Shown here piece after piece: positions 34,682 through 42,413 of a stretch of DNA of 55,361 nt. Made by a program: the position numbers and the translations under genes. The stretch is from assembly GCA_024401645.1 (NCBI GenBank), contig JAKSKR010000018.1:1-55361 (forward strand), given 5' to 3'. The notes under the pieces were generated by a model. It was not told where the DNA came from and searched no databases. It worked only from the letters and a program-made list of their open reading frames with translations. The stretch's first letter is position 1, and the number at the start of each line of letters is the position of its first letter. This stretch comes from Paludibacteraceae bacterium (GTDB lineage: Bacteria; Bacteroidota; Bacteroidia; Bacteroidales; Paludibacteraceae).

Positions 34682-34716
34682 ACGCACGGCTGTGAAAATG
34701 GCCGTGCGTTTTTATT
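34682..34716 (+). terminator. Intrinsic terminator
   Basis: Stem ACGCACGGC (34682-34690) / GCCGTGCGT (34701-34709) followed by TTTTATTTT. Confidence 0.9.
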
Positions 34717-34732
34717 TTCCATGCACTTGCCG

Positions 34733-34740
34733 TATCTTTG
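34733..34740 (+). promoter_or_regulatory. Promoter -7 box for the radical SAM gene
   Basis: TATCTTTG, placed between the terminator and the TTG start at 34758. It shows that the ATG at 34692, inside the terminator stem-loop, cannot be the real start. Confidence 0.65.
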
Positions 34741-34757
34741 CAGAAAAAATAAGGATT

Positions 34758-35600
34758 TTGCGATTCAAGAAAGTTTACATAGAAATTACTAACACTTGCA
34801 ATTTCAGTTGCAGCTTTTGCTTCCCGTCTTCTCGTCCCAAGGCCTTGCTCTCGGTTGAGAAGTTTACAGAAGTGCTGAAACGTATAAAGCCTTTTACCGA
34901 ATACATTTACCTCCATGTTTTAGGGGAACCTTTGTTGCATCCGCATTTCGGAGAGTTGCTCGAGGTGGCCTTCTGTGAAGGATTTAAGGTGAATATTACC
35001 ACTAACGGATCGCTGCTGACAAAACTCAAGGTTAGCCCCGATGTCCTTAAGCAGGTACGTCAGTTCAATCTTTCGCTTCACGATGCGGCTGAAAATGTAC
35101 CGGAAGAACATCTGGACGACTATTTTTCAGGCGTCTGCAATTTCGTAAAGTCCTATCAGGGACGGTGCCTTTTCTCGCTCCGCTTGTGGAATGGTGGCGC
35201 CGAAGGGGTGTCGGCATTCAATCAGCGTTGCATTGACGTTCTCAATCGCGAATTTTCGTTAAGTTTGAATGCGGAAGCCCTGAATCAGCGCTGTACTAAT
35301 TTGGCCGATGGCGTTTTCTTGCGCAATGCAGCTCGTTTTCAATGGCCGGGCCAAGTTGAGCAGGCTTCGGAAGCGCATGCCTGTTATGCCTTGCGTGACC
35401 ATATTGCCATATTGTCCGACGGCTCGGTCGTTCCTTGTTGTCTCGATGCCGATGCTCAACTTAAATTGGGAAATATCTTTACCGACGATTTGTCGGAACT
35501 CATCAGCTCGCCCAAGGCAGAAAAGATAAAAAGCGGATTCCAACAGCGTCGTGCCGTTGAACCCCTATGTCAACATTGCGGTTTTGTGCTCGATAAGTAG
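34758..35600 (+). CDS. Radical SAM protein with SPASM-like C-terminus
   Basis: 280 residues from the TTG at 34758, which gives (M)RFKKVYIEITNTCNFSCSFC, the usual start of this group, preceded by AAGGA. The three cysteines of the 4Fe-4S site are C14, C18, C21 (C-x3-C-x2-C). The C-terminal part has VVPCCLDADAQLKLGNIF and EPLCQHCGF, a SPASM-type second cluster site. Such enzymes often modify peptides or make cofactors; no peptide gene is obvious beside it. Confidence 0.9.
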   Translation: MRFKKVYIEITNTCNFSCSFCFPSSRPKALLSVEKFTEVLKRIKPFTEYIYLHVLGEPLLHPHFGELLEVAFCEGFKVNITTNGSLLTKLKVSPDVLKQVRQFNLSLHDAAENVPEEHLDDYFSGVCNFVKSYQGRCLFSLRLWNGGAEGVSAFNQRCIDVLNREFSLSLNAEALNQRCTNLADGVFLRNAARFQWPGQVEQASEAHACYALRDHIAILSDGSVVPCCLDADAQLKLGNIFTDDLSELISSPKAEKIKSGFQQRRAVEPLCQHCGFVLDK

Positions 35601-35657
35601 TGTTTTCTACTCATATTTCTGTTGTGTTGACAAAAACAGGTTAAATGTTATGTTGTT

Positions 35658-35674
35658 TGGCATAATTCTTGCAT
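35658..35674 (+). promoter_or_regulatory. Sigma-54-type promoter of the tandem barrel genes
   Basis: TGGCATAATTCTTGCA: GG at 35659-35660 and GC at 35671-35672, ten bases apart, against the consensus TGGCACG-N4-TTGCA (two mismatches, both in the middle). It lies about 42 bases before the ATG at 35716. Confidence 0.65.
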
Positions 35675-35715
35675 ATAACTACAAATAGATAATACTAATT
35701 TTAATTCATTACAAA

Positions 35716-36285
35716 ATGAAGAAATTCTTAATGGCAGTTGCTGCTATGTTCACTATGGCAACTGCAGCTAACGCAGCTACATCTGGTATTCAGGACGTTC
35801 AGCCTAAAGGCGGTTTTAACCTTGGTTTAATGCTTGGTGTTCCACCGGTAGGTGGCGATTGGGATGCTAACATGCCAATGATTTCAGTTGATGGTAACTG
35901 GACTGTTGCTTCTGGCTTGTTCAATGCTGGTAAGTTCGGCCAGAATGGTGCTATCGACCTTGGTTTTTACTATGGCGTATGTCACTATGAAAACCACTAT
36001 TGGGAAGATGCTGGCTTGCTTCAGAACTCTATCAATTTCCGTTCTGCTTTCCATTTCGAATTTGTTCCTAAATTGGACGTTTATGGTGGCATGTTCGGTG
36101 GCGTAAACATTTGGTCTCCAACTGGTGACTCTGAATGGGATACCGACGTTAAGGGTTGTTTCGGTTTGAAGCTTGGTGGTAAGTACTATTTTACCGATGT
36201 GTTTGGTGTTAAGTTAGAGTTCGCTCACGACTTCATCGAAGACAACATCCCTGGCGTTGCTGGTGGTGTATCTTTCAAGTTCTAA
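35716..36285 (+). CDS. Small outer-membrane beta-barrel, paralog 1
   Basis: 189 residues. Signal peptide 1-20 (ends ANAA), then GIQDVQPKGGFNLGLMLGVP and VDGNWTVASGLFNAGKFG, ending GGVSFKF. It shares about half of its residues with the next gene (for example GIQDVQPK, NWTVASG, NGAIDLGFY), so they arose by tandem duplication. Likely outer membrane; function unknown. Behind a sigma-54-type promoter. Confidence 0.8.
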   Translation: MKKFLMAVAAMFTMATAANAATSGIQDVQPKGGFNLGLMLGVPPVGGDWDANMPMISVDGNWTVASGLFNAGKFGQNGAIDLGFYYGVCHYENHYWEDAGLLQNSINFRSAFHFEFVPKLDVYGGMFGGVNIWSPTGDSEWDTDVKGCFGLKLGGKYYFTDVFGVKLEFAHDFIEDNIPGVAGGVSFKF

Positions 36286-36301
36286 TATAGAACATACAAT
36301 T

Positions 36302-36328
36302 AAGGGGATGCTTTGTGCATCCCTTTTT
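36302..36328 (+). terminator. Intrinsic terminator between the barrel paralogs
   Basis: Stem AAGGGGATGC (36302-36311) / GCATCCCTTT (36317-36326) plus T-run. Paralog 2 would then be expressed by read-through or its own unseen promoter. Confidence 0.85.
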
Positions 36329-36348
36329 GATTTGTAATAAATATATCC

Positions 36349-37023
36349 ATGAAAAAATTGATTATAGCTGCACTTGCTTTGGCCATGAGCGTAACCGCAG
36401 GTGCAAAAACTCCTGGCATTCAAGATGTTCAGCCTAAAAATGGATTCAATCTTGGCATTATGATTGGTGTTCCGCCTGCAAACGAGTCAACACTCGACTA
36501 TGCAACTCAAGACCCTATCATGCCGAACGTGTCTATCGACGGTAACTGGACTGTTGCTTCTGGTTTCATCAACACCAAGAAGTTTGGTAAGAATGGTGCC
36601 ATCGACCTTGGTTTCTATCAGGGCTTCTGCGACTACCAGAACAAGTACGACGATGAAATCCTTTGCATGCAGCACGAGTTCTTGGTACGTTGCGCATTCC
36701 ATTTCTCGTTCGCTAAGGGCTTAGATGTTTATGCCGGCATGTTGTCTGGTCTTGACCTCTATATTCCTTATGGCGACGATAAGGAAGGTTGGTATTGCCC
36801 TCACGACGATTATCATTATCACCACCATGGTTATGACCATGCTCCTCACCAAGGTGACCGTTGGGTGGAACGTAGCACCGAAGGCCATTTTGCAATGGGT
36901 CCATTCATCGGTTGCAAATATTTCTTCACAAAGGCATTTGGCTTGAAGGCTGAATTTGCTACCGATTTTGCTAGCAATGCAGCCCCTGGTGCTTCATTTG
37001 GCTTGGCATTCAAGTTTAAATAA
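36349..37023 (+). CDS. Small outer-membrane beta-barrel, paralog 2 with His-rich loop
   Basis: 224 residues. Signal peptide 1-19 (ends AGAK), then GIQDVQPKNGFNLGIMIGVP in parallel with paralog 1. It is longer mainly because of a loop near residues 148-175 that is rich in His, Tyr and Asp (YCPHDDYHYHHHGYDHAPHQ). The loop is absent from paralog 1 and would face outward; it could bind metal (inference). Confidence 0.8.
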   Translation: MKKLIIAALALAMSVTAGAKTPGIQDVQPKNGFNLGIMIGVPPANESTLDYATQDPIMPNVSIDGNWTVASGFINTKKFGKNGAIDLGFYQGFCDYQNKYDDEILCMQHEFLVRCAFHFSFAKGLDVYAGMLSGLDLYIPYGDDKEGWYCPHDDYHYHHHGYDHAPHQGDRWVERSTEGHFAMGPFIGCKYFFTKAFGLKAEFATDFASNAAPGASFGLAFKFK

Positions 37024-37050
37024 AGAATCAAGTATAATAAAATCCTAGTG

Positions 37051-37087
37051 CGGTAGTCCTTGCATTTTGTAAGGGCTGCCGTTTTTT
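37051..37087 (+). terminator. Intrinsic terminator
   Basis: Stem CGGTAGTCCTT (37051-37061) / AAGGGCTGCCG (37071-37081), followed by TTTTTTG. Confidence 0.85.
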
Positions 37088-37154
37088 GTGATGATGGTCC
37101 TATGGCGTATGCCTTTTCGTGCAGCTGAATGAAGATAATATGGATTGGTAAATG

Positions 37155-37185
37155 TTTGGGTTATAACTGAAAAGATGTATTTTTG
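37155..37185 (+). promoter_or_regulatory. Promoter of the Rpn-like gene
   Basis: TTTG at 37155-37158 and TATTTTTG at 37178-37185, 19 bases between: a full Bacteroidota promoter. It also shows that the GTG/TTG-type start at 37185 is not used. Confidence 0.7.
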
Positions 37186-37211
37186 TGTTAGTAATTGCAA
37201 ATGGATACTCT

Positions 37212-38141
37212 ATGGTAGCTGAAAAATACATACATTTCGATTGGGCCGTTAAGCGGATGCTTCGCGACAAGGCTAACTTTGGCGTGCTCGAAGGATTGCT
37301 GACTGTGCTACTGGAAGAGAAGATTACGATTGCCGAAATATTAGAGAGTGAAAGTAACCAAGATAGCTACGACGATAAGTTTAACCGTGTAGACATCAAG
37401 GCTCGAAATTCTAAAGATGAAATTATCATCGTTGAAGTTCAGCTCTCGCGTGAGGTTTATTTCTTGGAACGTATTCTTTATGGAGTAAGCAAGGCTATTT
37501 GTGAACATGTCTCGCTTGGTAGCGATTACGATAAGGTAAAGAAAGTCTATTCTGTTAATATTCTCTATTTTGATATGGGAACGGGTAAGGATTACCTATA
37601 CCATGGAAAAACAGAGTTTAAAGGTGTTTTTGCTGACGATGTCTTGAAGATTAGCAGAAAACAACAAAATACATTCCGTAAGTGGCCTGCAGGTTCTGTT
37701 TTCCCTGAATATTATCTTATTAGGGTAAATCAGTTTAATGAATTGGCCAAAACTCCTATTGAAGAGTGGATGGAGTATATAAAAAATGGTGTTATTAAGG
37801 ACGATACGCAAGTGCCAGGTCTGCAAGAAGCTCGCGAAAAATTGAAATATATTTCTATGACGGCAGAAGAGAGACTTGCTTATGAACGCCATTTAGACAA
37901 CATTAGAATTCAAAACGATGTGATTAACACGGCTAAAAACGATGGCTTGGCAGAAGGCCGAGAAGAAGGTCGTGCTGAAGGCCGAGAGGAAGGTCGTGCG
38001 GAGGGGCGTGCTGAAGGTAGAGAAGAAGGCCGTGCGGAAACTAATATGAAAAATGCCCGTGGTATGAAGGCTAAAGGTATGTCTGTGGAAGATATAGCTG
38101 AAATCACAGGTCTTTCTATTGAAGAAATTGAAAAACTATAA
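37212..38141 (+). CDS. Rpn/PD-(D/E)XK nuclease-transposase family protein with repetitive tail
   Basis: 309 residues from the ATG at 37212. The N-terminal region (KYIHFDWAVKRMLRDKANF, FNRVDIKA, EIIIVEVQLSRE) is the PF12784-like PD-(D/E)XK family: Asp in the DIKA part and E-x-Q for the usual E-x-K. Residues about 245-280 are tandem GREEGRAE octads, a charged helix. The end (MSVEDIAEITGLSIEEIEKL) is a helix-turn-helix-like tail. These Rpn proteins promote recombination or act as abortive nucleases; here the active Lys is replaced, as in many family members. Confidence 0.85.
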   Translation: MVAEKYIHFDWAVKRMLRDKANFGVLEGLLTVLLEEKITIAEILESESNQDSYDDKFNRVDIKARNSKDEIIIVEVQLSREVYFLERILYGVSKAICEHVSLGSDYDKVKKVYSVNILYFDMGTGKDYLYHGKTEFKGVFADDVLKISRKQQNTFRKWPAGSVFPEYYLIRVNQFNELAKTPIEEWMEYIKNGVIKDDTQVPGLQEAREKLKYISMTAEERLAYERHLDNIRIQNDVINTAKNDGLAEGREEGRAEGREEGRAEGRAEGREEGRAETNMKNARGMKAKGMSVEDIAEITGLSIEEIEKL

Positions 38142-38159
38142 AGGACAGGCATGTCCTTT
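38140..38159 (+). terminator. Short hairpin over the Rpn-like stop codon
   Basis: AAAGGACA (38140-38147) / TGTCCTTT (38152-38159), starting inside the stop codon. Weak T-run after it. Confidence 0.5.
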
Positions 38160-38296
38160 CTGAAAAAAAGTCTCTGCTTACATAATTCCCCAAAGCAAGA
38201 AATAAAAAGATGTTTTATTAATTTCATTAAAAGTGAGATTCTATAATATCTTTTATTAATTTTATAGATTGTGTCAAACAAAAATAAAATTAGCAT

Positions 38297-40018
38297 ATGG
38301 GTGATATTATGCGTTTGATCTTTAAAAGATTATTCATTTTTCTCTCTTTATTGTTAAGTGTTTCTGCTTATGGAGCGATAGCCCTAGAGAAAATAGTACA
38401 GTCTGATGATGGTTTGTACCACATTAAGACTGTAGGACAATTATATTGGTATGCAAAAAATAAACCGGGAAATGCAGTTCTTGATAACGATATTGTGGTG
38501 AATCGTAATGTCTTGGACTCAAAAGGAAACTTAAATAGTGGAAATTTTGAGGCTTGGACACCAATAGGTTCACAAGTAGTTCCTTATGGATTTTCTTTCA
38601 ACGGACGTGGTTTTTCAATTAAAGGCCTTTATATAAGGCAAACTTCAAATGTTGCTGGTGCCAAGTATTTAGGTTTGTTTGGTGCAATTGATAACGCGAC
38701 TATTGACAGTGTGGTTGTTGAAGATAGTTACATTCATGGCTATAGTGTGGTAAGTGGTGTTTGTGGCTATGCAAAAGGTAACTCCACTATTATGAATTGC
38801 GTAAACAAGTCGACAGTTTGTGGCGAAGGCTTATCTATAGGCGGCGTGTGTGGCTATGCTGAGAAGAATGATAATGGACAGGGTGATAATGTCAAAATCT
38901 CTAATTGCCATAACTATGGATTGGTTAAGGGAACGCGCAACTCCAACAATTGTAAGAACATCGGAGGCATTTGTGGATACTCTAACAATGGCCATTTATT
39001 GGTAGAACATTGTACAAATTATGGTTCGATAATAGGAGAACCTTCCTGCCAATATTTAGGTGGCGTTTGTGGCTATCTTTTTGATGGAACCCTTTCCGGC
39101 TGTGCAAATTTTGGAACTATTACTGGGGGAAACTCCAATCTTGGCTCTATTACGGGAGCTGTGACTAATGAAACTGCAACCATTCTTGGATGTTATACGT
39201 CTCTAGAAAATTACCCAATTTGTGGTCATAATTTCAATGCGAAAAATAACAATCTCATAGAGGATAATGTCCTCCTTTATAAGGACGAAGATGGTGGTTT
39301 CCGTTGCCAAAAGTTCACACTTACCGATGGTAACAGCTTCTATTCTCCTGTCGATTTCGTTGCCGATACGTTGATTTATACGCGTTCTATGTCGACCGGT
39401 TATTCAACTTTCGTTTTACCGTTCAACGTTCCTGTCGATTACATTAATGCCGATGTCTACAAACTCTCTGATTTCGATGGCTCTAACTTCCGCTTCAAAC
39501 GTGTGGTTGGTGATTCTATCGAGACCAATGTTCCTTATTTGGCAAGGGTTAACGAGGGTGACGAGGGCGTTTTGGTGACAGAGTGTTACAATGTGCGTTG
39601 TGTGGCTCATGAACCTACCCCGGTTGTTATTGGCAATTCGGCTCATTTCGGATTATACGAAACACAGAAATGTACTACCGATGTACACCGAACCTATTAC
39701 GGATTCTCGGCTGGTAAGTTGATGAAGGTGAACAAAACATTTACGGTGAACCCTTTCCGTACCGGTTTCTATATCGATACGCCTGCTGCAAATAAGCTGA
39801 TGAGCATTGGTCTACTTTTCGATGACCGTTTGGGTGTAGAATGCGTACCTTATCTTCCTTCTAATGCCGAACCAACCAATTCCAAGGTTTACGATGTGTA
39901 TGGCCGATTGGTTTATTCTGGCGCTGAACCTGAATCTTGCATACAATCTCTGGCAAACGGCGTTTATGTGGTTAATGGCAAGAAAGTGATGGTGATTAAC
40001 GGAAGTTACACGTTTTAA
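38297..40018 (+). CDS. Secreted GLUG-type repeat protein with shared C-terminal module and T9SS-like tail
   Basis: 573 residues; ATG at 38297 or the in-frame ATG at 38309 (MRLIFKRLFIFLSLLL signal peptide). Residues 40-320 are beta-helix-like repeats with recurring GGVCGY / SGVCGYA and paired NCVN/NCHN motifs, as in GLUG adhesins. Residues ~340-515 form a module also present in the BspA-type protein two genes on (FVLPF, NxPYL, HFGLYET, NPFRTG, ANKL). The end (VYDVYGRLVYSG, LANGVYVVNGKKVMV) is T9SS sorting-like. Probably surface exposed. Start of a three-gene unit. Confidence 0.75.
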   Translation: MGDIMRLIFKRLFIFLSLLLSVSAYGAIALEKIVQSDDGLYHIKTVGQLYWYAKNKPGNAVLDNDIVVNRNVLDSKGNLNSGNFEAWTPIGSQVVPYGFSFNGRGFSIKGLYIRQTSNVAGAKYLGLFGAIDNATIDSVVVEDSYIHGYSVVSGVCGYAKGNSTIMNCVNKSTVCGEGLSIGGVCGYAEKNDNGQGDNVKISNCHNYGLVKGTRNSNNCKNIGGICGYSNNGHLLVEHCTNYGSIIGEPSCQYLGGVCGYLFDGTLSGCANFGTITGGNSNLGSITGAVTNETATILGCYTSLENYPICGHNFNAKNNNLIEDNVLLYKDEDGGFRCQKFTLTDGNSFYSPVDFVADTLIYTRSMSTGYSTFVLPFNVPVDYINADVYKLSDFDGSNFRFKRVVGDSIETNVPYLARVNEGDEGVLVTECYNVRCVAHEPTPVVIGNSAHFGLYETQKCTTDVHRTYYGFSAGKLMKVNKTFTVNPFRTGFYIDTPAANKLMSIGLLFDDRLGVECVPYLPSNAEPTNSKVYDVYGRLVYSGAEPESCIQSLANGVYVVNGKKVMVINGSYTF

Positions 40019-40032
40019 CTTGTGTTCTGGTT

Positions 40033-40188
40033 ATGTTAGAGATTAAGAAATACTTTACGTTGCCGACTATCGAATTCCTCAATTTGGGTCACCATCTTGT
40101 CTATTGCAGTCCTAGTGACGAAGAGCCTGAACTCTGTGTGACAGATGATTGTGTTGATGAAACTGACGAAGAATTTAATGCTGAATAA
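40033..40188 (+). CDS. Small acidic Cys-containing peptide, 51 residues
   Basis: ATG at 40033, stop TAA at 40186. Starts MLEIKKYFTLPTIEFLNLGH and has an acidic second half with Cys at SPSDEE-flanked and LCVTDDC sites. It lies 14 bases after the GLUG gene and 4 bases before the BspA-type start at 40193, so it is wedged exactly between two secreted-protein genes. The form (Lys-rich start, 'P.I..L' core, acidic Cys tail) resembles small Bacteroidales peptides such as the one at 8979-9086. Real coding is likely; the role is unknown. Confidence 0.65.
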   Translation: MLEIKKYFTLPTIEFLNLGHHLVYCSPSDEEPELCVTDDCVDETDEEFNAE

Positions 40189-40192
40189 ATTT

Positions 40193-41629
40193 ATGCGATA
40201 TACATTCTTACTTTCTTGCATCGCTTGCGGCTTATCGGTTAATGCCACCAATATTGCCGAAGGCTCTCTCGGTGAATCTATGACTTGGTCGCTGACTGCC
40301 GATTCTGTCTTGACGATTTCGGGTGAAGGCGTTATGCCCAATTACTCAAAGAATAACGTTCCTTGGTACAGTGTAAAAGGCAAAATAAAGAAACTTGTGG
40401 TTGGTGAAGGTGTTACAGCTATTGGCACACGTGCCTTTTATCGCTGCCTTTCGCTGAACGAGGTTTCTTTTCCTAATACGTTGGAAAGCATTGGCCAAAG
40501 GGCTTTCGACAGCGATACTGCTTTGACTAGGGTGGTGCTTCCTGCTTCTGTGACAGACATAGCGGCCGAGGCATTTCTTGACTGCCGAAACATCGACTCC
40601 GTGTTCGTTTTGGGCGATGTGCCTCCAATGGTCGACGCTTCTTCCTTCAACCTTTATATGAACTATACCAGTAGCGGCACTTCCTACGTTAGTTCTTATG
40701 CCTATCCGTCTATTGGTGTGCCAACAGAAAGCCTAGATGCCTATAAGGAAACATGGAAAACTTATGCCGATAGCCTTTTCGGTGAAACACGTATTGCAAC
40801 CCTTTATGGTGACGAGGGTGTTGGCTGTAAGGTCTTGTTTACCGAAAACGAATTTACCCCCACCGACAATAGTATTCTGCTAACTACCCAAACCGGAATT
40901 AAGGGACACAATGTAGTGCTTAAACAAGGTGATGGGTTCTCTTGTAACGTGTTCAAGTTGGCCGATGCAAAACCTATTCATTTACCTTTTTCATTCAAGG
41001 CCGATAACTTTATTTACGAGCGCCCATTTAAATCGTCCGTATTCACTTTTGTGTTGCCGGCGGCATTGCCCATTACGGCTATTAATGGCGATGTGTATGC
41101 CTTCGCTGGTTTCGATGGCGAGAACTTGCAGTTTGAGCGCGTTGTAGACGATAAAACTGTTGCTAACCGTCCTTATATGGTAAAGGTGGACGAAAGCGCA
41201 GAAACACTCTTCAACCCGTGTGAAGGTGTTGAATTGGAGGAAGGCGGCGTGCAAAATATAAGTTGTTCATTAGCCACCCATTTTGGCGTTTATACCGACA
41301 CGGTTTTCACAACCGACAGTAAAAACACCTATTACTGTTATATGGATGGACTTTTCTATAAGATTAATCAGAATTTGAGTGTAAAGCCGTTCCGCACGGG
41401 TGTCGTCTTGGCTTCTGGCGCAAATAAACTGAAAGCATTAGGTTTAGTTCTCGATGGCAATCTGCTAGGTGTGGCAGTTGTTGAAAACGAACGCATTACC
41501 GATTCTCTTGTTAATGTCTACGACTTAAACGGTCGCTTGGTCAAGTCGCATGTAGTGGCATCTTCTTGTCTTGTAAACTTGCCTAAAGGTACTTATGTGG
41601 TAAACGGAAGTAAGTTCGTCGTTCGGTGA
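40193..41629 (+). CDS. Secreted BspA-type leucine-rich repeat protein with shared module and T9SS-like tail
   Basis: 478 residues from the ATG at 40193 (MRYTFLLSCIACGLSVNA signal peptide); the upstream ATG at 40145 lies in the peptide gene. Residues ~60-155 are BspA-type LRRs (VTAIGTRAFYRCLSLNEVSF, ASVTDIAAEAFLDCRN). Residues ~250-430 are the module shared with the GLUG protein. The end VYDLNGRLVKS and LPKGTYVVNGSKFVV is T9SS sorting-like. Likely a cell-surface adhesin or scaffold. Confidence 0.8.
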   Translation: MRYTFLLSCIACGLSVNATNIAEGSLGESMTWSLTADSVLTISGEGVMPNYSKNNVPWYSVKGKIKKLVVGEGVTAIGTRAFYRCLSLNEVSFPNTLESIGQRAFDSDTALTRVVLPASVTDIAAEAFLDCRNIDSVFVLGDVPPMVDASSFNLYMNYTSSGTSYVSSYAYPSIGVPTESLDAYKETWKTYADSLFGETRIATLYGDEGVGCKVLFTENEFTPTDNSILLTTQTGIKGHNVVLKQGDGFSCNVFKLADAKPIHLPFSFKADNFIYERPFKSSVFTFVLPAALPITAINGDVYAFAGFDGENLQFERVVDDKTVANRPYMVKVDESAETLFNPCEGVELEEGGVQNISCSLATHFGVYTDTVFTTDSKNTYYCYMDGLFYKINQNLSVKPFRTGVVLASGANKLKALGLVLDGNLLGVAVVENERITDSLVNVYDLNGRLVKSHVVASSCLVNLPKGTYVVNGSKFVVR

Positions 41630-41644
41630 TGCATTGTTTTCAAT

Positions 41645-42214
41645 ATGGAAAGGCTCAAGGGCATAGTAACTATTTTGTTAGTCAACATAATTGCAGTTGT
41701 TGGCTATTTGGCAGTCAGCATACCCATCAATTTCCATATGAATGAACCCTGCTATTGCCGACCAGAAAACTTTCCAAGAGATTTTGCCATTGGCATGCCT
41801 GTCGCTTACTATCAGTTCCAAGTCGATGGCGATGTTCAACACGGATCGGGTTATGGTCTATTGTATAGTGTAGCCATCCCGTTTCTGTTGGTTTTAGTCT
41901 TCTATTGTGGTTGGTGGTTGTGCATAATGCCCGCCGAAAATGATGAACAGAAACGACTTCAAGCCTATTTGAAAGGCAACGTGAAACAGCAGCTAATTGT
42001 CGCCGCCGTCCCTGTGTTTATGTTAACTGGTGTCGCATTAGTGGATTTAGCGACGCATTCGTTTATGGCCGATTACAAGAATTACTTCTCGCTCACATTC
42101 AGCTTACTACTTCTATACGTGGGGCACATTGTCATATATAGGAAATACGATGCCCTTGAACGTAAGTCGTTGGAAATGAAAGACGAAGAGGATGAAGACG
42201 ATACAACGTTTTGA
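41645..42214 (+). CDS. Four-helix membrane protein
   Basis: 189 residues. Helices near 9-28, 79-97, 115-133 and 148-163, then an acidic tail (EEDEDD). A Cys pair (CYC) lies in the first extracytoplasmic loop. It starts 16 bases after the BspA-type gene, so it may belong to the same unit. I do not recognise the family. A terminator follows. Confidence 0.65.
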   Translation: MERLKGIVTILLVNIIAVVGYLAVSIPINFHMNEPCYCRPENFPRDFAIGMPVAYYQFQVDGDVQHGSGYGLLYSVAIPFLLVLVFYCGWWLCIMPAENDEQKRLQAYLKGNVKQQLIVAAVPVFMLTGVALVDLATHSFMADYKNYFSLTFSLLLLYVGHIVIYRKYDALERKSLEMKDEEDEDDTTF

Positions 42215-42248
42215 ATGACTTGAGGTCCGATTTCATAGTAAAATATAA

Positions 42249-42287
42249 AACCACCTGATAACGAATGCGTTAAAAGGTGGTTTTTTG
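42249..42287 (+). terminator. Intrinsic terminator
   Basis: Stem AACCACCT (42249-42256) / AGGTGGTT (42275-42282) followed by TTTTG. Ends the plus-strand unit before the minus-strand tRNA. Confidence 0.85.
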
Positions 42288-42359
42288 TATCCCCAGTAGG
42301 AATCGAACCTACATTTAGAGTTTAGGAAACTCTTGTTCTATCCGTTGAACTATGAGGAC
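42288..42359 (-). tRNA. tRNA-Arg (anticodon CCU)
   Basis: 72 bases on the minus strand. Acceptor arms GTCCTCA / TGGGGAT with two G-U pairs, a 5-bp anticodon stem AGAGT/ACTCT and the 7-base loop TTCCTAA with anticodon CCT, which reads AGG. T-arm GTAGGTTCGATTCCTAC is clear. No CCA is encoded. A minus-strand -7 box TATATTTG lies at 42386-42393. Confidence 0.93.
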
Positions 42360-42385
42360 AGCCTATTTCTTTTCGTAAATTTATG

Positions 42386-42393
42386 CAAATATA
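42386..42393 (-). promoter_or_regulatory. tRNA-Arg promoter -7 box
   Basis: Minus-strand TATATTTG fits TAnnTTTG, 26 bases before the tRNA 5' end. Confidence 0.6.
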
Positions 42394-42413
42394 GTAAAAA
42401 AAACGGAAATGTC

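Noticed and set aside
37955..38040. Tandem DNA repeats as a CRISPR or minisatellite
   Set aside because: They are in frame and encode the GREEGRAE octads of the Rpn-like protein.
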